From: CALBPI01 sp039187375
Lineage (GTDB): Bacteria > Pseudomonadota > Gammaproteobacteria > Steroidobacterales > Woeseiaceae
Direction of reading: 5' to 3'
DNA length: 11,230 nt
Assembly: GCA_039187375.1 (NCBI GenBank)
Contig: JBCCZN010000087.1
Span: 1 to 11,230 of the forward strand
Both the position numbers and the translations under genes were made by a program. Each line of letters opens with the position of its first letter. Position 1 is the stretch's first letter. The notes beneath the pieces were generated by a model that searched no databases, was not told the DNA's origin, and saw only the letters and a program-made list of their open reading frames with translations. This document shows, one piece after another, positions 1 to 6,743 of this stretch.

Positions 1-6
1 GGCTTC

Positions 7-450
7 ATGCATTTATCTGATGGTGCTGCGTTGTTTGTACACACGGCTCGGGAATGGGCGTCGTCGATCGCTAACAGTACCTGCCGATGCGCAGCACTAC
101 GGCAAATCCACCGTCGCTATCGAGTCGAGTCGGCGCTGCCCTTGCTGCAGGAGCTAATGACCTTCGTCGCCACCGTTGCGCCACGGCAACTCGTGATCAA
201 AGCTCCGGACGCACCGGAGCTCACCTGCGATGAAATGTTGTTGTTGAATATATTGCGCGCTGTTGAAGCCAATGACCCGGATCTGGCCTACCGGATCGCC
301 GCGGGCACGTTTCAAGGCAGCCTGTCGACGACGCTGTTTCGTATTGCGCGAGCCTATGTCGGCCATTTGACTGACGTCGATCTAACCTTGGCGCATACCA
401 GACGATTGCGCTTGGTTTCGACCCAGACACTGCAGGCGACAGTCGCATGA
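7..450 (+). CDS. Unrecognised protein, possibly 5'-truncated by the window edge
   Basis: I do not recognise this family and assign no function. The frame is open from base 1, so the ATG at 7 may be internal and the true start may lie outside the window; no ribosome binding site can be judged. From that ATG the product is 147 residues. It is rich in Ala, Leu and Arg, looks helical and soluble, and has no signal peptide, membrane helix or obvious catalytic motif. A central stretch around residues 73-100 (CDEMLLLNILRA, then an acidic turn and LAYRIAAG) looks like two packed amphipathic helices. Its TGA stop overlaps the ATG of the next small gene (ATGA at 447-450), so the two are probably co-transcribed and translationally coupled. 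It is likely a real gene because the frame is long and the tight overlap is typical of operons. Confidence 0.6.
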   Translation: MHLSDGAALFVHTAREWASSIANSTCRCAALRQIHRRYRVESALPLLQELMTFVATVAPRQLVIKAPDAPELTCDEMLLLNILRAVEANDPDLAYRIAAGTFQGSLSTTLFRIARAYVGHLTDVDLTLAHTRRLRLVSTQTLQATVA

Positions 451-572
451 GTACCATGATTGCCCGTCTCAAGCGTCTTCCTGAACCGGTTTGGGTGGTG
501 ATCGCCATCGTCCTCGGTCTGGCACTATACGCGGCGAGTTGGGTCTGGCTGTTGTCGTTCGAAACGGGATGA
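447..572 (+). CDS. 41-residue single-pass membrane miniprotein
   Basis: This short frame begins at an ATG that overlaps the TGA of the preceding gene and ends at TGA 570-572. The 41-residue product has a basic N-terminus (RLKRLPEP, residues 7-14), then a hydrophobic segment of about 21 residues (V15 to L36, including VVIAIVLGLALYAAS) and a five-residue tail. The layout predicts one transmembrane helix with the N-terminus inside by the positive-inside rule. No ribosome binding site of its own is needed if translation reinitiates at the ATGA overlap. No family is recognised. It may be an accessory or anchor for the upstream protein, which is inference only. The helix and the overlap support a real gene; the short length keeps confidence moderate. 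Confidence 0.5.
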   Translation: MSTMIARLKRLPEPVWVVIAIVLGLALYAASWVWLLSFETG

Positions 573-611
573 CCTGACGCGCCACCGGCGCCGCAAGCGG
601 CATTGAATTCG

Positions 612-633
612 GTATCCTCTGTCCAACGGATAC
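612..633 (+). repeat. 6-bp inverted repeat directly before the DUF2797 ribosome binding site
   Basis: GTATCC (612-617) and GGATAC (628-633) are perfect inverted arms around a 10-base loop. They end one base before the AGGA (634-637) that serves the ATG at 646. An RNA hairpin here could affect access to the ribosome binding site. Six base pairs is short and may be chance. Confidence 0.25.
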
Positions 634-645
634 AGGAATGCCCGA

Positions 646-1443
646 ATGTCAGACACCTATGCCGGCAATCTGAGCAAAATGGCCGTCGTTTTGGATGGCA
701 CCGCTCAGTACACTCTGAACCTTGGCGATGATGCGATCGACATGAACGCGCGCATTGGTACGTCAATTCGCCTGCGATTTGAAGGACGGATTAACTGCAC
801 TAACTGTGGCCGCCTGACCAAAAAGTCATTTGGTCAGGGATTTTGCTATCCCTGCTTTCGCAATGCGCCGGAAGCCAGCGAGTGCATTATTCGACCGGAG
901 CTGTGTCGTGCTCACGAGGGCGAGGCACGCGACATGGACTGGGCACAAAAATACTGTTTGACCGAGCAGATCGTTTATTTGGCGAAAAGCTCGGCGATCA
1001 AGGTCGGCATTACTCGCGTTTCGCAAGTTCCCACGCGCTGGATCGATCAAGGTGCATCAGAGGCCATCATTTTCGCACGGGTGCCCAACCGCTATACCGC
1101 CGGCTTGGTTGAGGTTTCCATGAAGGCGTTTTTGACCGACCGAACCAACTGGCAGCGGATGCTGAAAAATGAAGTCACTGACGATGACTTACTGTCAAAA
1201 AAATTAGAGCTCACGAGGAGTATTGACGCCGAATTTCGTCAGTATCTTACCGACGACGATGCTGTCTGCCAGATCGAGTATCCCGTCAATCAGTTTCCAA
1301 AAAAAGTGAAAAGTGTCTCGTTTGACAAGCTTCCGGAGATAGAGGGCGACATCATGGGCATCAAAGGTCAGTACCTCATATTTTCTGATGGTCGAGTCCT
1401 CAATGTTCGTAAACACTCCGGTTATTTCGTCACACTTGATTAG
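646..1443 (+). CDS. DUF2797 family zinc-cluster protein, GIY-YIG-like core
   Basis: The 265-residue product matches the DUF2797 family by pattern, a conserved bacterial family without an assigned function that I know of. Residues 51-70 form a Cys4 cluster (C51-x2-C54-x12-C67-x2-C70). A second group follows at C80, C87 and H90 in the family-typical 'I.PELCRAHEG' stretch, so one or two zinc sites are likely. Residues 108-172 (QIVYLA, then IKVGITR, R131, E156, N168) resemble the order of the GIY-YIG/T5orf172 nuclease-like fold: Tyr111, Gly121, Arg131, Glu156. That fold assignment is inference. The C-terminal ~60 residues (from about 205) form a small strand-rich tail ending in 'SDGRVLNVRKHSGYFV'. 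The start at 646 is supported by AGGA eight bases upstream. A 49-base gap separates it from the TPR gene, so co-transcription is possible. Confidence 0.85.
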   Translation: MSDTYAGNLSKMAVVLDGTAQYTLNLGDDAIDMNARIGTSIRLRFEGRINCTNCGRLTKKSFGQGFCYPCFRNAPEASECIIRPELCRAHEGEARDMDWAQKYCLTEQIVYLAKSSAIKVGITRVSQVPTRWIDQGASEAIIFARVPNRYTAGLVEVSMKAFLTDRTNWQRMLKNEVTDDDLLSKKLELTRSIDAEFRQYLTDDDAVCQIEYPVNQFPKKVKSVSFDKLPEIEGDIMGIKGQYLIFSDGRVLNVRKHSGYFVTLD

Positions 1444-1477
1444 CTGGCTCGATTTGCGATGATTCGAGCGAGGGGAC

Positions 1478-1483
1478 AGGAGG
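1478..1483 (+). promoter_or_regulatory. Consensus ribosome binding site of the TPR gene
   Basis: A full AGGAGG lies nine bases before the ATG at 1493. It fixes that start and is the strongest Shine-Dalgarno sequence in the window. Confidence 0.85.
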
Positions 1484-1492
1484 CAGATCGCC

Positions 1493-3607
1493 ATGGAATT
1501 TCTACGTGAATTGAAGCGCCGCAAGGTAATTCGAGTTGCGAGCGCCTATATCGCCATTGGCTGGGGTTTGATCCAGATTGTCGGCGAGGTCGGCGATCGC
1601 GTCGCGTTGCCAGCTTGGTTCGATAGTGTCTTTGTGATCCTGGTGTTGGCCGGTTTGCCGATCGCCATCTTGCTCGCATGGGCGTTTGAGCTGACCCCGG
1701 ATGGGGTGGCCACGACGCAATCCGGTGAAACCGACAAACCGAAGCTCGCCGTTGTCGATTTTGCGCTACTGGGTGTCATGATGGTGTTGCTGGGCGCTGT
1801 CATCTGGCAGGCGGTTAATTATGCCGCGCCGTCCGAGCGGCCGGTGACCGTTGTCGATAGCGTCGATGCCTCGATTGCCGTCTTGCCGTTCGCCGATCTA
1901 TCCGACACCGGCGATCAAGGTTATTTTTCCGATGGACTGTCGGAAGAAATTCTAAACGTCCTATCGCGCGTTGACGGCATCAAGGTTGCCAGTCGTACCT
2001 CTTCGTTTTCCTTCAGGGGAACAAACTCTGATGTCACTCAAATCGCTAGTGCACTAGGCGTGGCGCATGTGTTGGAAGGCTCTGTCCGCAAATCGGGTTC
2101 CCGTCTACGAATCACAACACAGTTGATTCGTGCCAAGGACGGTTTCAACCTTTGGTCAGAATCCTATGACCGGCAGTTGGACGACGTGTTTGCGATTCAG
2201 GAAGAGGTTTCGAACCAAATTTTGGACGAACTGCAAATCCGAATCATAGGTGACGATCAGCCTATTCGGGTCTCGCGCGCGGATATCACGGCATACGATC
2301 TGGTGTTGCGCGCGCGCGATGCCTACGATGACTACTCCAAGCTTGGACATGAGACAGCAGCGGCGCTATTGCGTCAGGCGATCGATATTGATCCGGACTA
2401 CGCGCCCGCGTATTTTACGCTCGCCGCAACGATCATGTTGACCTCGAATGCGCTCGGTGCACAGGGTGATCGGCCATGGCAAGAAGCGACAGCCGAGGCC
2501 AAGCCACTGATAGACCGTGGTCTGGAGTTGGCGCCTAATGACCCTGACGGCATCATGAAGCTTGCAATGTACGAGCATTTTCGAGGCGATGTTGAGGCGG
2601 CCGAAAAGGCCTACCTTAAGGCCAGCAGCTTGCAAGAGAATGTCAATCTGACGAACTATGCGGTGTTACTCAATCAGCAGTACCGGTTGAATGAAGCCAT
2701 CGCGGTCGTTGAGCGCGAGCGCGAGTTCAACCCGCGTAGCCCGGCGGCCCGGTACAATCAGATTCACTCCTACATCAAAGCGAATCGCGTTGATGACGCA
2801 GTTAAGGAGGTCGCGCTGATGTATGAGGCGGTGCCGGAAACGCGCGGCTTGTTCTCGGCGCCGGCTGCTGAGGCTATTGTAAAAACGCGACAGGGTGACT
2901 GGGCTGGCACCGTCAATCTGCTGCGGGCAACGCTAGAGGAAACACCAGGGGTGCAGCCTCTGATTGGCGGATTGGCGTTTATGTTACTGACGCTGCGCGA
3001 CTACGATTCGGTCATGACGACCGGTGACCCTCTGGGCATGTCGGCTGCGATTGCTTTGCAGGGCCAGCCGCAGGCACCACTGAATCAGTTGATGCAGATG
3101 ATTGATCGCGGCGTTGCGAGCAACCGTGTCTATTTTGGCGCCATTTATTTCGCTGGCCTGGCTGGTGAATTTGAGCTCATCGCCAACACACTGGTACCGA
3201 ATTATCCGAAAGTCGATGGCCGACCAGCGTGTCAGCAGGCGGATTTTCCACGCGATCTAGTTGGTATGGCCTATCGTGATCTAGGCCGCGACGAGGCGCT
3301 CGAAGCGTTGCTCGATTGCTGGCAATCACTACTGTCGCTTAAGGAAGCCAATGGCTATTACGATGCGGGACACCTGGTTGAGCGCGCGATGTTGTATTGG
3401 TTTTTGGAAGACCCTGACGCTGCGTTCGATGCTCTGGATGAGGCGATCTCGATGAATCTGAATGATCCTGCGCTGAATATCCGAATGCAGGGTGCCGGTA
3501 TGCTCGAAGATCCGCGTGGCATTGCATTGCTGGAACGTCACCAAGCTCAGATTAATCGGGAGCGCGCCAAGCTCAACCTGGGCCCGGTTGACTTGATCGG
3601 TACTTAA
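1493..3607 (+). CDS. Membrane-anchored FlgO/TolB-like domain and TPR protein
   Basis: The 704-residue protein begins with the motif FLRELKRRKVIRVASAYIAIG, typical of a large family of gammaproteobacterial membrane TPR proteins. Predicted membrane segments lie at about 12-31, 44-65 and 88-108; the conserved 'LAWAFELTPDG' (62-71) follows the second. Residues 126-250 form a FlgO/TolB-N-like domain: SIAVLPFADLS (127-137), YFSDGLSEEI (144-153), ASRTSSFSFRG (167-177) and LEGSVRKSG (194-202). This domain is often fused to CadC-type DNA-binding or adenylate cyclase domains; here the N-terminus is membrane helices instead. From about 288 onward come degenerate TPR-like helical repeats (for example LLRQAIDIDPDYAPAYFTLA at 292-311, and 339-445), probably a protein-binding scaffold. 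No enzymatic motif is visible, so a scaffold or sensor role is inferred. Its stop lies eight bases from that of the convergent methyltransferase gene. Confidence 0.85.
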   Translation: MEFLRELKRRKVIRVASAYIAIGWGLIQIVGEVGDRVALPAWFDSVFVILVLAGLPIAILLAWAFELTPDGVATTQSGETDKPKLAVVDFALLGVMMVLLGAVIWQAVNYAAPSERPVTVVDSVDASIAVLPFADLSDTGDQGYFSDGLSEEILNVLSRVDGIKVASRTSSFSFRGTNSDVTQIASALGVAHVLEGSVRKSGSRLRITTQLIRAKDGFNLWSESYDRQLDDVFAIQEEVSNQILDELQIRIIGDDQPIRVSRADITAYDLVLRARDAYDDYSKLGHETAAALLRQAIDIDPDYAPAYFTLAATIMLTSNALGAQGDRPWQEATAEAKPLIDRGLELAPNDPDGIMKLAMYEHFRGDVEAAEKAYLKASSLQENVNLTNYAVLLNQQYRLNEAIAVVEREREFNPRSPAARYNQIHSYIKANRVDDAVKEVALMYEAVPETRGLFSAPAAEAIVKTRQGDWAGTVNLLRATLEETPGVQPLIGGLAFMLLTLRDYDSVMTTGDPLGMSAAIALQGQPQAPLNQLMQMIDRGVASNRVYFGAIYFAGLAGEFELIANTLVPNYPKVDGRPACQQADFPRDLVGMAYRDLGRDEALEALLDCWQSLLSLKEANGYYDAGHLVERAMLYWFLEDPDAAFDALDEAISMNLNDPALNIRMQGAGMLEDPRGIALLERHQAQINRERAKLNLGPVDLIGT

Positions 3608-3618
3608 GCTACAGCTTA
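3605..3618. repeat. Small palindrome joining two convergent stop codons
   Basis: TAAGCT (3605-3610) and AGCTTA (3613-3618) are perfect inverted arms separated by AC. The left arm contains the TAA of the TPR gene and the right arm, read on the minus strand, contains the TAA of the methyltransferase gene. The stem is too short, and lacks a U-tract, for a convincing terminator on either strand. Confidence 0.4.
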
Positions 3619-4407
3619 GGGGTTGCGTCTCGCAGCCAAGCCGCGGTAGGCGTCTGCGAACGCCTTGCGTTTGAATGGAATATCCACCCGCCGTGCCTGC
3701 CACCACTCATCGATGATTTCGTAACCGGCATCGCTCAATGCGGCCTGCACCTGTGGCCAGCTAAATATCTGGTACGGCACCGACGATTTATTTAGCAGTT
3801 GCACCGTCCAGAAGGGCGCACCACTCGTGCTGGGCAGGTGATGCAGCAATACGCGTTCAGGCCGCACACGCCTTAGCAGCTCATCAATATTGATCGGCAT
3901 GTATTGCAGTGTGCCAGCACTTAACAGCACATCGGTTTTACCGGCTTCCTGGTCGGGCCAATCCGTACTAAACCTCAGTCGAGACTCACGCTTGTGTCGG
4001 GCGATTTGCTGGCCCAGAGCGACTGCCGCCGGCAGTTCCTGAATCTGCCAGGTCAATTCAGTGGGCAGTCCTTGAAGCCGGTCGAACGTGTAGAACGTAT
4101 GCCCGACGCTGCCACCCAGATCGACAACGCGATCGCCTGCTCCTACCCATTGTGTTACCCAGTGCAATAACGCGTAGTCGGACTGATCGAACCACTGATC
4201 AATGCCCGCGAGCTCGTCCTCTAGCGTCTTGGATTGGTTCTGGTTGTCGTAGGCGCCGCGGCCGTCGACACTCGCAGCAGTCTGGGCTGCATCAAACGTC
4301 GGGAACACACCGGCGAAGCTGCGTGAGCCTCGGTGTCGGTTGCGCCATAGCATTGCCAGATCCCGGCCCCATGGCGCCAGCTCGACCAGTTGTTTCAGTC
4401 TACTCAT
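3616..4407 (-). CDS. TIGR04325-type putative SAM-dependent methyltransferase
   Basis: With the ATG at 4407 the product has 263 residues, a normal length for this family. It shows the family order: SFAGVFPTFDAA (30-41), GAYDNQ (51-56), the SAM-binding glycine motif DLGGSVGHT (96-104), WQIQELPA (120-127) with an acidic residue at the ribose-binding position, LLSAGTLQYM (161-170), the PFWTVQLLN stretch (198-206), then VPYQIFSW (210-217) and GYEIIDEWW (228-236). It is probably cytosolic. Members often sit in polysaccharide or surface-glycan clusters, but no glycosyltransferase is nearby, so the substrate is unknown. A frame extension to a TTG at 4449 adds 14 residues unlike family N-termini and overlaps a promoter-like -10 box, so I prefer the ATG. 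No strong ribosome binding site precedes it. It is oriented divergently from the degenerate GGDEF gene. Confidence 0.85.
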   Translation of the reverse strand: MSRLKQLVELAPWGRDLAMLWRNRHRGSRSFAGVFPTFDAAQTAASVDGRGAYDNQNQSKTLEDELAGIDQWFDQSDYALLHWVTQWVGAGDRVVDLGGSVGHTFYTFDRLQGLPTELTWQIQELPAAVALGQQIARHKRESRLRFSTDWPDQEAGKTDVLLSAGTLQYMPINIDELLRRVRPERVLLHHLPSTSGAPFWTVQLLNKSSVPYQIFSWPQVQAALSDAGYEIIDEWWQARRVDIPFKRKAFADAYRGLAARRNP

Positions 4408-4432
4408 GAATCGAATCGGTGCGGTTTTGAAG

Positions 4433-4461
4433 ACTATAGGTAAAGCCAACGGTGATGGCGA
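4433..4461 (-). promoter_or_regulatory. Candidate sigma70-type promoter for the methyltransferase gene
   Basis: On the minus strand, TCGCCA (4461-4456, four of six matches to -35) and TATAGT (4438-4433, five of six matches to -10) are separated by 17 bases. Transcription would begin near 4426, about 20 bases before the ATG at 4407. Judged by eye, not scored. Confidence 0.35.
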
Positions 4462-4469
4462 GCGATGCG

Positions 4470-4500
4470 GTCACAGAACATAAGCTGCTCAGTCTGTGAC
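4470..4500. repeat. 8-bp inverted repeat in the divergent intergenic region
   Basis: GTCACAGA (4470-4477) and TCTGTGAC (4493-4500) are perfect inverted arms with a 15-base spacer. They lie between the methyltransferase and degenerate GGDEF genes. Relative to the inferred methyltransferase start point near 4426, the repeat spans about -44 to -74, a usual place for an activator site. It could instead form a hairpin in a leader RNA. The rest of the 158-base gap (4408-4565) shows no gene and no clear plus-strand promoter. Confidence 0.4.
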
Positions 4501-4565
4501 GCTGTCGATATTGTCATAAGACCCCGCTTGATACCGTGCATCTCACACGTCAATGAAGACCTCTG

Positions 4566-5720
4566 ATGCAAAAGAATCTCGCAGCCGCAGTGGCCAATGA
4601 TCGACCCACTGCGCAACCCCGCCAAACACCATTGCCTGTTTGGGCGCAACCGGCGCGGCAAAGCGTTGACCCCGTCTTGCGCGCGGCCAGTATCACTGGC
4701 GAACGCCTCCTGGCGGCGCTGCGTTTGTCAGCCTGGGCGATGATCGCATTGGCGCCGCTGAGCAACATCGCCGCCACGGGGCCCGATGTGACAGAGTCAA
4801 CAATGGGCCTGGCTGTTTTGTCCGCGATTGCGTTGGTGATGTCAGCGATAGGCTGGCTTGCCATACGGCGGCGCTGGATTAGCGATCAGCTCGGATTTGT
4901 CACCGGCATTGCCGATGTCACGTTGCTAACCTGCGCGTTCGCCATGTTCATTGCGTTTGGTCGTGCCGATTCGGTGCTTAGCAATCAAACCGCCTGGGCG
5001 TTATATCCACTGATTATTGTCACGGCTTGCCTGCGTCTGAACATGGTGCTCGTCATCGTGATGGGCGCACTGGCAATGGTTCAGTACGGCGTATTGGTTT
5101 ATTGGCAATCGACGTTGGCCGTGCCGGTGGCGACCATCGGTGAAGCCGTACACTGGGCACGTCTGCTGATCATGCTGTTGACCACCGCAGTGACCATGGC
5201 GGCGGTTAGTGCGATGTACTCATTGGTTAGAAAGCCAGGCTACGATCCGTTAACGGGTCTGGCGACGCGCGAGTCATTTCGCGATCGACTGGCATCCGAG
5301 ATAGAGCGCGCGCGCCGTTACAATGAATCCCTGTCGTTGGCTATTTTCGATATCGACAATCTCGAGGCCATCAATCGCCGTGAGGGATTCGCAGCCGGTG
5401 ATGCTGCATTGCAGACCTTTGCCAAGGTCGTGCGCCGCAACAAGCGGGCACAGGATTTCGCTGCACGCTGGAGCGAGAGTGAAATTGCTATCTTGTTGCC
5501 TCACACGAATGAGGCGGGCGCGCAGACGATGGGAACACGGTTGGTGCAGCAAATCCGGTTGACCGAAATCAAGTCGGTACCATCCTACGGGCAGGTCAAG
5601 GCGCGCTTTGGTGTCTCAACACTGGGCTCGGACGGTGAGTCGAATACAGGGCTGTTTTCGGTTGCACAGTGGCGAGCGGATCTTGCCAAAACAGAACCGG
5701 CACTGGTCGCGACCATTTAG
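4566..5720 (+). CDS. Six-helix membrane protein with degenerate GGDEF domain, possible c-di-GMP receptor
   Basis: The 384-residue protein has a Pro/Ala-rich cytosolic N-terminus (1-50), six predicted membrane helices (about 51-70, 81-100, 111-132, 140-159, 160-180, 198-221) and a C-terminal GGDEF-family domain that begins at DPLTGLATRESF (227-238). The fold is recognisable (LAIFDIDN 258-265, AAGDAALQTFAKVVR 276-290, IAILLP 307-312), but the signature GGDEF reads SESEI (303-307). Other active-site positions also deviate: the usual 'FK.iND.yGH' is LEAINRREGF. Diguanylate cyclase activity is therefore unlikely. The inhibitory-site motif RxxD is kept as R294-A-Q-D297 at the canonical distance from the signature, so cyclic-di-GMP binding is plausible by analogy with known degenerate receptors such as PelD. 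The final segment lacks the usual 'A.YrAK..GrN'. The ATG at 4566 has only a weak upstream GAAGA. The gene overlaps the convergent kinase gene by four bases. Confidence 0.85.
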   Translation: MQKNLAAAVANDRPTAQPRQTPLPVWAQPARQSVDPVLRAASITGERLLAALRLSAWAMIALAPLSNIAATGPDVTESTMGLAVLSAIALVMSAIGWLAIRRRWISDQLGFVTGIADVTLLTCAFAMFIAFGRADSVLSNQTAWALYPLIIVTACLRLNMVLVIVMGALAMVQYGVLVYWQSTLAVPVATIGEAVHWARLLIMLLTTAVTMAAVSAMYSLVRKPGYDPLTGLATRESFRDRLASEIERARRYNESLSLAIFDIDNLEAINRREGFAAGDAALQTFAKVVRRNKRAQDFAARWSESEIAILLPHTNEAGAQTMGTRLVQQIRLTEIKSVPSYGQVKARFGVSTLGSDGESNTGLFSVAQWRADLAKTEPALVATI

Positions 5721-6670
5721 AGGGTCGCAGTGCCCGCGAGCATTGCCGACCGAACTTCTTCTGGTGTTGGTGGATTGCAGCCAACCCGGGTGACATTGAT
5801 CGCTGCCGCCATACAGGCGTAGTCGATGGCATCGACCCACACGGACTCGCTTAGCGATTCGAGTGGCGCAGCAAACGCATCGGCTCGCAGCAACGCAGCG
5901 ATCAGGTTCGCATGAAACGTGTCACCAGCGCCGATAGTATCGACAACTGTGCCCACTTGGGTGGCAGGCCGTGACAAAACACCATTGGGCGTGAAGACCA
6001 CGGCGCCACCCTTGCCTTCGGTCAATACCAGCACACCACCCTCCATCTGTGCATAAGCCACTTCAGCTGCGGCGCGCGGCGTGTCCGCATACCCGAACGG
6101 CTCGAGATCTTCGTCACTGGCTTTGATAATATCGGCTAGCGGCAGCAGCGAGCGTACGCCCGCCAGATAGCGTTCGGTGTCTATGCTGGCGCCGAGCCGT
6201 ATGTTGATATCGATCGCGATACAGACCCCGCGCTCACGCAATGCGGCGACCAACTGGCGAATCTTGGGTAGCTGACTGGGCGTGATCGCCAGTGAGCCGG
6301 TATGAAAAACTTGCGTCTGCGAGTCGATGACATCAATTAACTCATCAAACGAGGTGTCTTTATCCGCAATGCCTTCGCGGTAGAGGCGATAAGCTGCGGT
6401 GCCCGCGTCATCGACGGTGACCAGCGCCAGCGATGTGGGCCAGTGCGAGCGACGTTTGATCGCAATATGTACGCCTTCATCGAGCAATGACTGAAGTAAT
6501 TGATCGCCAAATCGATCGTCTGATAGAGGTGAGAGATAATTAACCGGCACCTGCTGGCGCGCCAGCGCCATGGCAACGTTGTAAGGCGAACCACCCAAAT
6601 GCGCCCGGTACGCACCATCCTGATCGGCGATGAAGTCGATCAGTGCCTCACCAAGAACGGCCACTGCCAT
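5717..6670 (-). CDS. PfkB-family sugar kinase, probably fructokinase-like
   Basis: The 317-residue protein has full length for the ribokinase/PfkB family, which uses ATP to phosphorylate sugars or nucleosides in the cytosol. It shows GEALIDF (7-13), the substrate-side GGSPYNVAMALAR motif (26-38), DINIR (154-158), KASDEDL (183-189), the LTEGKGGA segment (217-224) and the ATP-site signature DTIGAGDTFHANL (244-256) with D250 as the expected catalytic base. The layout resembles fructokinases, but the exact sugar cannot be read from sequence. The ATG at 6670 is supported by AGGGGG (6685-6680) nine bases upstream on the minus strand. No sugar transporter, repressor or other catabolic gene adjoins it. 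It lies 65 bases downstream of the unknown 228-residue gene and probably shares its transcript. Confidence 0.92.
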   Translation of the reverse strand: MAVAVLGEALIDFIADQDGAYRAHLGGSPYNVAMALARQQVPVNYLSPLSDDRFGDQLLQSLLDEGVHIAIKRRSHWPTSLALVTVDDAGTAAYRLYREGIADKDTSFDELIDVIDSQTQVFHTGSLAITPSQLPKIRQLVAALRERGVCIAIDINIRLGASIDTERYLAGVRSLLPLADIIKASDEDLEPFGYADTPRAAAEVAYAQMEGGVLVLTEGKGGAVVFTPNGVLSRPATQVGTVVDTIGAGDTFHANLIAALLRADAFAAPLESLSESVWVDAIDYACMAAAINVTRVGCNPPTPEEVRSAMLAGTATL

Positions 6671-6679
6671 GCGTTGTTT

Positions 6680-6685
6680 CCCCCT
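6680..6685 (-). promoter_or_regulatory. Ribosome binding site of the sugar kinase gene
   Basis: AGGGGG on the minus strand lies nine bases before the ATG at 6670 and supports that start. Confidence 0.7.
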
Positions 6686-6728
6686 GATGGATCATCGATC
6701 GGTATGTTAGCGCGAGTACGCCACTGAT

Positions 6729-6743
6729 GTGCATGTCATGCAC
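6729..6743. repeat. 15-base palindrome at the end of the 228-residue gene
   Basis: GTGCATG (6729-6735) and CATGCAC (6737-6743) are perfect inverted arms around a single T. The central base lies in the TGA stop of the 228-residue gene, about 60 bases before the kinase start. With a one-base centre it suits a dimeric DNA-binding protein better than an RNA hairpin, but arms of this length can arise by chance in a window of this size. Confidence 0.3.

Noticed and set aside
590..601. GCCGC-AA-GCGGC as an intrinsic terminator after the miniprotein
   Set aside because: The loop is too small for the full stem and the following bases (ATTGAATTC) are not a U-tract.
221..766. 181-residue minus-strand frame over the first two genes
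   Set aside because: It spans three plus-strand features, has no domain and a composition typical of an antisense shadow.
3616..4449. TTG start at 4449 for the methyltransferase
   Set aside because: The extra 14 residues do not look like the family N-terminus, and a promoter-like TATAGT lies inside them. The ATG at 4407 is preferred.
4470..4500. Inverted repeat as a CRP site
   Set aside because: The half-sites face the wrong way (TCACA first, TGTGA second) and the spacing is 15, not the TGTGA-N6-TCACA arrangement.
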